Source: Christensenellaceae bacterium
Lineage (GTDB): Bacteria; Bacillota; Clostridia; Christensenellales; Borkfalkiaceae
Length of the DNA stretch: 64,000 nucleotides
Reading direction: 5' to 3'
Assembly: GCA_948890655.1 (NCBI GenBank)
Contig: CAQTYU010000003.1
Location: forward strand, 158,567 to 222,566
Positions 61,585-64,000 of the stretch are shown here, piece by piece. The notes under the pieces were generated by a model that made no database searches, was not told the DNA's origin, and was given only the letters and a program-made list of their open reading frames with translations. A program made the translations under genes and the position numbers. Numbering within the stretch: the first letter of the stretch is position 1; each line of letters opens with the position of its first letter.

Positions 61585-63390
61585 ATGGCAAACAAGAGTA
61601 ATATCCGAAATTTTTGTATAATCGCCCACATCGACCACGGCAAATCTACCCTTGCCGACAGACTTATGGAACGCACGGGGCAGGTTTCCGAACGCGATAT
61701 GGAAGCCCAGCTTTTGGACAGTATGGACATCGAGCGCGAACGCGGCATTACAATTAAGCTCACTCCCGTAAGAATGTTTTACAAGGCGAAGGACGGAGTT
61801 GAATACGAATTTAATCTTATAGATACCCCGGGGCACGTGGACTTTACTTACGAAGTCTCGCGCTCTCTCGCCGCGTGCGAGGGCGCAATATTAATTGTGG
61901 ACGCGTCGCAGGGGGTAGAGGCGCAAACGCTGGCAAACGTTTATCTCGCGCTTGAAAACAATCTTGAAATTTTGCCCGTAATCAACAAAATCGACCTTCC
62001 TTCCGCCCGCCCCGACGAGGTGAAAAAAGAAATAGAGGACGTAATCGGTCTGGACGCTTCAAACGCTCCCCTTATTTCCGCAAAGGAAGGAATAGGCGTA
62101 GACGACGTTTTAGAAGCGATAGTAACCGCTTTTCCCGCACCCGAATGCAATGAAAACGTTCCGTTAAAGGCGCTCATTTTCGACAGCTATTACGACAATT
62201 ACAAGGGCGTAATTCTCTTCGTCCGCATCAAGGACGGCAAAATAAAAGCTGGCGACAAAATTAAAACTTTCCGCTCGGACAAGGTTTACGAAGTTGTGGA
62301 AACGGGCGTGTTTGCCCCCGATTTATCCCCCAAAAACGGGCTTTCCGCGGGCGACGTAGGTTATGTTGCGGCATCTATTAAATCCATTCAGGACGTAGCC
62401 GTCGGCGATACTTTAATAAATGCGGAATACCCCGCCGCCGAACCTCTTCCCGGTTACAAAAGGGTGCAAAGCGTTGTTTTCTGCGGAATTTACCCGTTAG
62501 ACGGCAGTAAATTCAACGATTTAAAGGACGCAATTTTAAAATTACAGTTAAACGACGCGTCGTTATTGTTCGAACCGGACAGCTCGGTTGCGTTGGGTTT
62601 CGGTTTCCGTTGCGGCTTTTTGGGGCTTTTGCATATGGAAATTATTCAGGAGCGCATCGAGCGCGAGTTCGGGCTTGAAATAATTACTACCGCCCCTTCG
62701 GTAAGCTATAAAGTAATAAAAACCGACGGCGAAGAACTGTTTGTGGACAACCCTTCGCATTTGCCTCCGGTGTCCGAAATAGAGCATATGGAAGAGCCGA
62801 TTGTAAAGGCGGACATCTATTCCCCGCCCGACTATCTTGGGCAGATTATGGATTTGTGCCGCGAAAAGAGGGGGGTATTTTTGCAGATGACCTATCTGGA
62901 TAAATCCCGAGTGCGGCTTGAATATAACCTGCCTTTGAATGAAATAATCTTCGACTTTTTCGACCAGATTAAATCGCGTACGCGCGGTTACGCCAGTTTC
63001 GATTACGAACTGATAGGCTACGAGCGCAGCAAGCTTGTAAAATTAGACATAATGTTAAACGGCGACGTTTGCGACGCGCTCTCTATGATTGTGCACGAGG
63101 ATTCGGCTTATACCCGCGGCAGAACGCTTTGCGAAAATTTAAAGGAAGCAATTCCGCGCCAGCTTTTCGAAGTTCCAGTGCAAGCGGCAATAGGCGGCAA
63201 AATAATCGCACGCGAAACGGTTAAAGCCGTGCGTAAAGACGTGCTTGCCAAGTGCTACGGCGGCGACATCACCCGAAAGAAAAAGCTGCTCGAAAAGCAG
63301 AAAGAGGGCAAAAAACGTATGCGCCGCGTTGGTAACGTTGACGTGCCCTCGGAAGTCTTTATGCAGATATTAAAGACCAATAAGGACTGA
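61585..63390 (+). CDS. lepA: Elongation factor 4 (LepA)
   Basis: Ribosome-bound GTPase affecting back-translocation and 30S assembly. 601 residues: G1 AHIDHGKST, G3 DTPGHVD, G4 NKIDLP, EF-G-like domains II and III, and the LepA-specific C-terminal domain (AAIGGKIIARETVKAVRKDVLAKCYGGDITRKKKLLEKQKEGKKRMR). ATG 61585 (MANKSNIRNFCIIAHIDHG) matches the family start; a longer TTG-started frame overlaps the promoter. Followed after two bases by a hypothetical gene on the same strand. Confidence 0.96.
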   Translation: MANKSNIRNFCIIAHIDHGKSTLADRLMERTGQVSERDMEAQLLDSMDIERERGITIKLTPVRMFYKAKDGVEYEFNLIDTPGHVDFTYEVSRSLAACEGAILIVDASQGVEAQTLANVYLALENNLEILPVINKIDLPSARPDEVKKEIEDVIGLDASNAPLISAKEGIGVDDVLEAIVTAFPAPECNENVPLKALIFDSYYDNYKGVILFVRIKDGKIKAGDKIKTFRSDKVYEVVETGVFAPDLSPKNGLSAGDVGYVAASIKSIQDVAVGDTLINAEYPAAEPLPGYKRVQSVVFCGIYPLDGSKFNDLKDAILKLQLNDASLLFEPDSSVALGFGFRCGFLGLLHMEIIQERIEREFGLEIITTAPSVSYKVIKTDGEELFVDNPSHLPPVSEIEHMEEPIVKADIYSPPDYLGQIMDLCREKRGVFLQMTYLDKSRVRLEYNLPLNEIIFDFFDQIKSRTRGYASFDYELIGYERSKLVKLDIMLNGDVCDALSMIVHEDSAYTRGRTLCENLKEAIPRQLFEVPVQAAIGGKIIARETVKAVRKDVLAKCYGGDITRKKKLLEKQKEGKKRMRRVGNVDVPSEVFMQILKTNKD

Positions 63391-63392
63391 AA

Positions 63393-63977
63393 ATGATAAA
63401 CGGCGATGAAAAGACGATAATAAAAAATTTTATAGAGGGAAAAATTTCGTCCGAAGATTTTCAAAACGAGGTCGTAGAAAACGACGGACTTCAAAATTAT
63501 CTCGAAAACAACGCTCGTTATACGCCGCGGTTTTTAAAGGAGTCGGGCGATAAGCTTTGGGTGTATCTCGCGTGTATCGACGTCGGCTATGTCGGCGGAA
63601 GATACGATATGCACGCGTTGGTTTACGAGCTTTTCAAGGAAAACGATTATAAACCTGCAAAGAAGTACGCGGACGATTTCAGAGTGTATTTAAAGCTTTT
63701 AGAAGCTGTAGGATACGTAGATTGTCCGGAAATTACGGAAGAACTCATAAGGAGTTTGCCGCCCGTGAAATTTTCCGAAAAGGTTAAAATCTTAAAGACG
63801 AAGATAAAGGAAATTTTCCGTTACGACGAAAACCCGCCCGAGTGGATTCAGGAACCCGATTGGCAATGCAGAAACGGAAAGCCGATGATATTCAGGGGGC
63901 AATACGATATCGACGGCGGTTGCCGATATGTTTTTTATGACGACGAGGGTATAATAGAGATAGAGCAATATGATTGA
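63393..63977 (+). CDS. Hypothetical soluble protein
   Basis: 194 residues, mixed helix/acidic, no signal or membrane helix. Contains ENNARYTPRFLKESGDKLWVYL and an EEFIRS-like helix, ending GQYDIDGGCRYVFYDDEGIIEIEQYD. The size and acidic, immunity-like or SMI1-like look are suggestive only; I do not recognise the family. It is in an apparent operon with lepA (two-base gap) and overlaps the next start. Confidence 0.55.
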   Translation: MINGDEKTIIKNFIEGKISSEDFQNEVVENDGLQNYLENNARYTPRFLKESGDKLWVYLACIDVGYVGGRYDMHALVYELFKENDYKPAKKYADDFRVYLKLLEAVGYVDCPEITEELIRSLPPVKFSEKVKILKTKIKEIFRYDENPPEWIQEPDWQCRNGKPMIFRGQYDIDGGCRYVFYDDEGIIEIEQYD

Positions 63978-64000
63978 ACACGGTAACGGATTTTTCGAGC
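63970..64000 (+). CDS. Start of a further gene, cut by the window end
   Basis: ATG at 63970 overlaps the previous stop and stays open to the edge (MIEHGNGFFE). Too short to name; a haem-related or other lepA-neighbour gene is possible but unsupported. Confidence 0.3.
   Translation, partial: MIEHGNGFFE

Overview
The window looks like a chromosomal segment of a low-to-mid GC member of the Bacillota (class Clostridia). The evidence is the rpsF-ssb-rpsR, rpoB-rpoC and radA/ispDF neighbourhoods, a YlmC/YmxH-type sporulation-linked protein, RqcP, a DUF421/DUF4363 pair, strong AGGAGG ribosome sites and many consensus sigma-A promoters (TTGACA, 17 bp, TATAAT). The mix of gene fusions (ispD-ispF, folB-folK) and surface genes fits an uncultured gut lineage, possibly Christensenellales-like; that placement is inference.

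Layout. 1-2.5 kb: tRNA nucleotidyltransferase and the rpsF-ssb-rpsR operon. 2.5-4.2 kb: a consensus promoter and a structured non-coding stretch holding tRNA halves in permuted order (T arm and acceptor 3' strand before acceptor 5' strand, D arm and a GAA anticodon arm), followed by a slipin/SPFH gene. 4.2-5.6 kb: a divergent pair (PLP homeostasis protein; left-handed beta-helix protein). 5.7-12.7 kb: a DtxR-type regulator and a tightly overlapping cluster of a YgbA-type Cys-rich protein, two ABC exporter-fold half-transporters and an ECF module (S, T, fused A), with repeated TTAG-N6-CTAA boxes in front; this looks like an iron-regulated uptake system. 12.9-23 kb: cell-surface genes (O-antigen ligase-like protein, a 2426-residue membrane-anchored surface protein, a priming sugar transferase). 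23-26 kb (minus strand): radA, ispDF, rqcP. 26-34 kb: rpoB-rpoC from its own promoter. 34-38 kb (minus strand): DUF368 lipid-carrier transporter, and a flavodoxin/ferredoxin protein coupled to an NAD-dependent epimerase-like protein. 38-43.5 kb: a 1604-residue RHS protein overlapped by a small membrane protein that may be its immunity partner.

43.5-49.2 kb is a small integrated element: sigma region-4-like protein, small zinc ribbon, ABC-2 export pair under a MerR regulator, and a large serine recombinase whose reading frame runs into a tRNA-Leu(UAG) gene on the other strand. It is full of foldback sequences, including a perfect 44-bp palindrome and a 154-nt nested foldback in front of the recombinase. 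49.3-52.1 kb: MacB-type ABC ATPase and permease. 52.2-54.4 kb: CvpA-like, YlmC, DUF4363 and DUF421 proteins. 54.4-57.8 kb: folate operon folC-folE-folP-folBK. 57.9-64 kb: Ppx/GppA, Maf, a divergent MreB-like protein, a DUF6809-like small protein, LepA, and a hypothetical protein.

The most unusual points are the permuted tRNA-like RNA next to the slipin gene, the iron-box-flanked YgbA/ABC/ECF cluster, the foldback upstream of the serine recombinase, and several promoters placed so close to start codons (lepA, PLP protein, DUF368) that leaderless or near-leaderless mRNAs are predicted.
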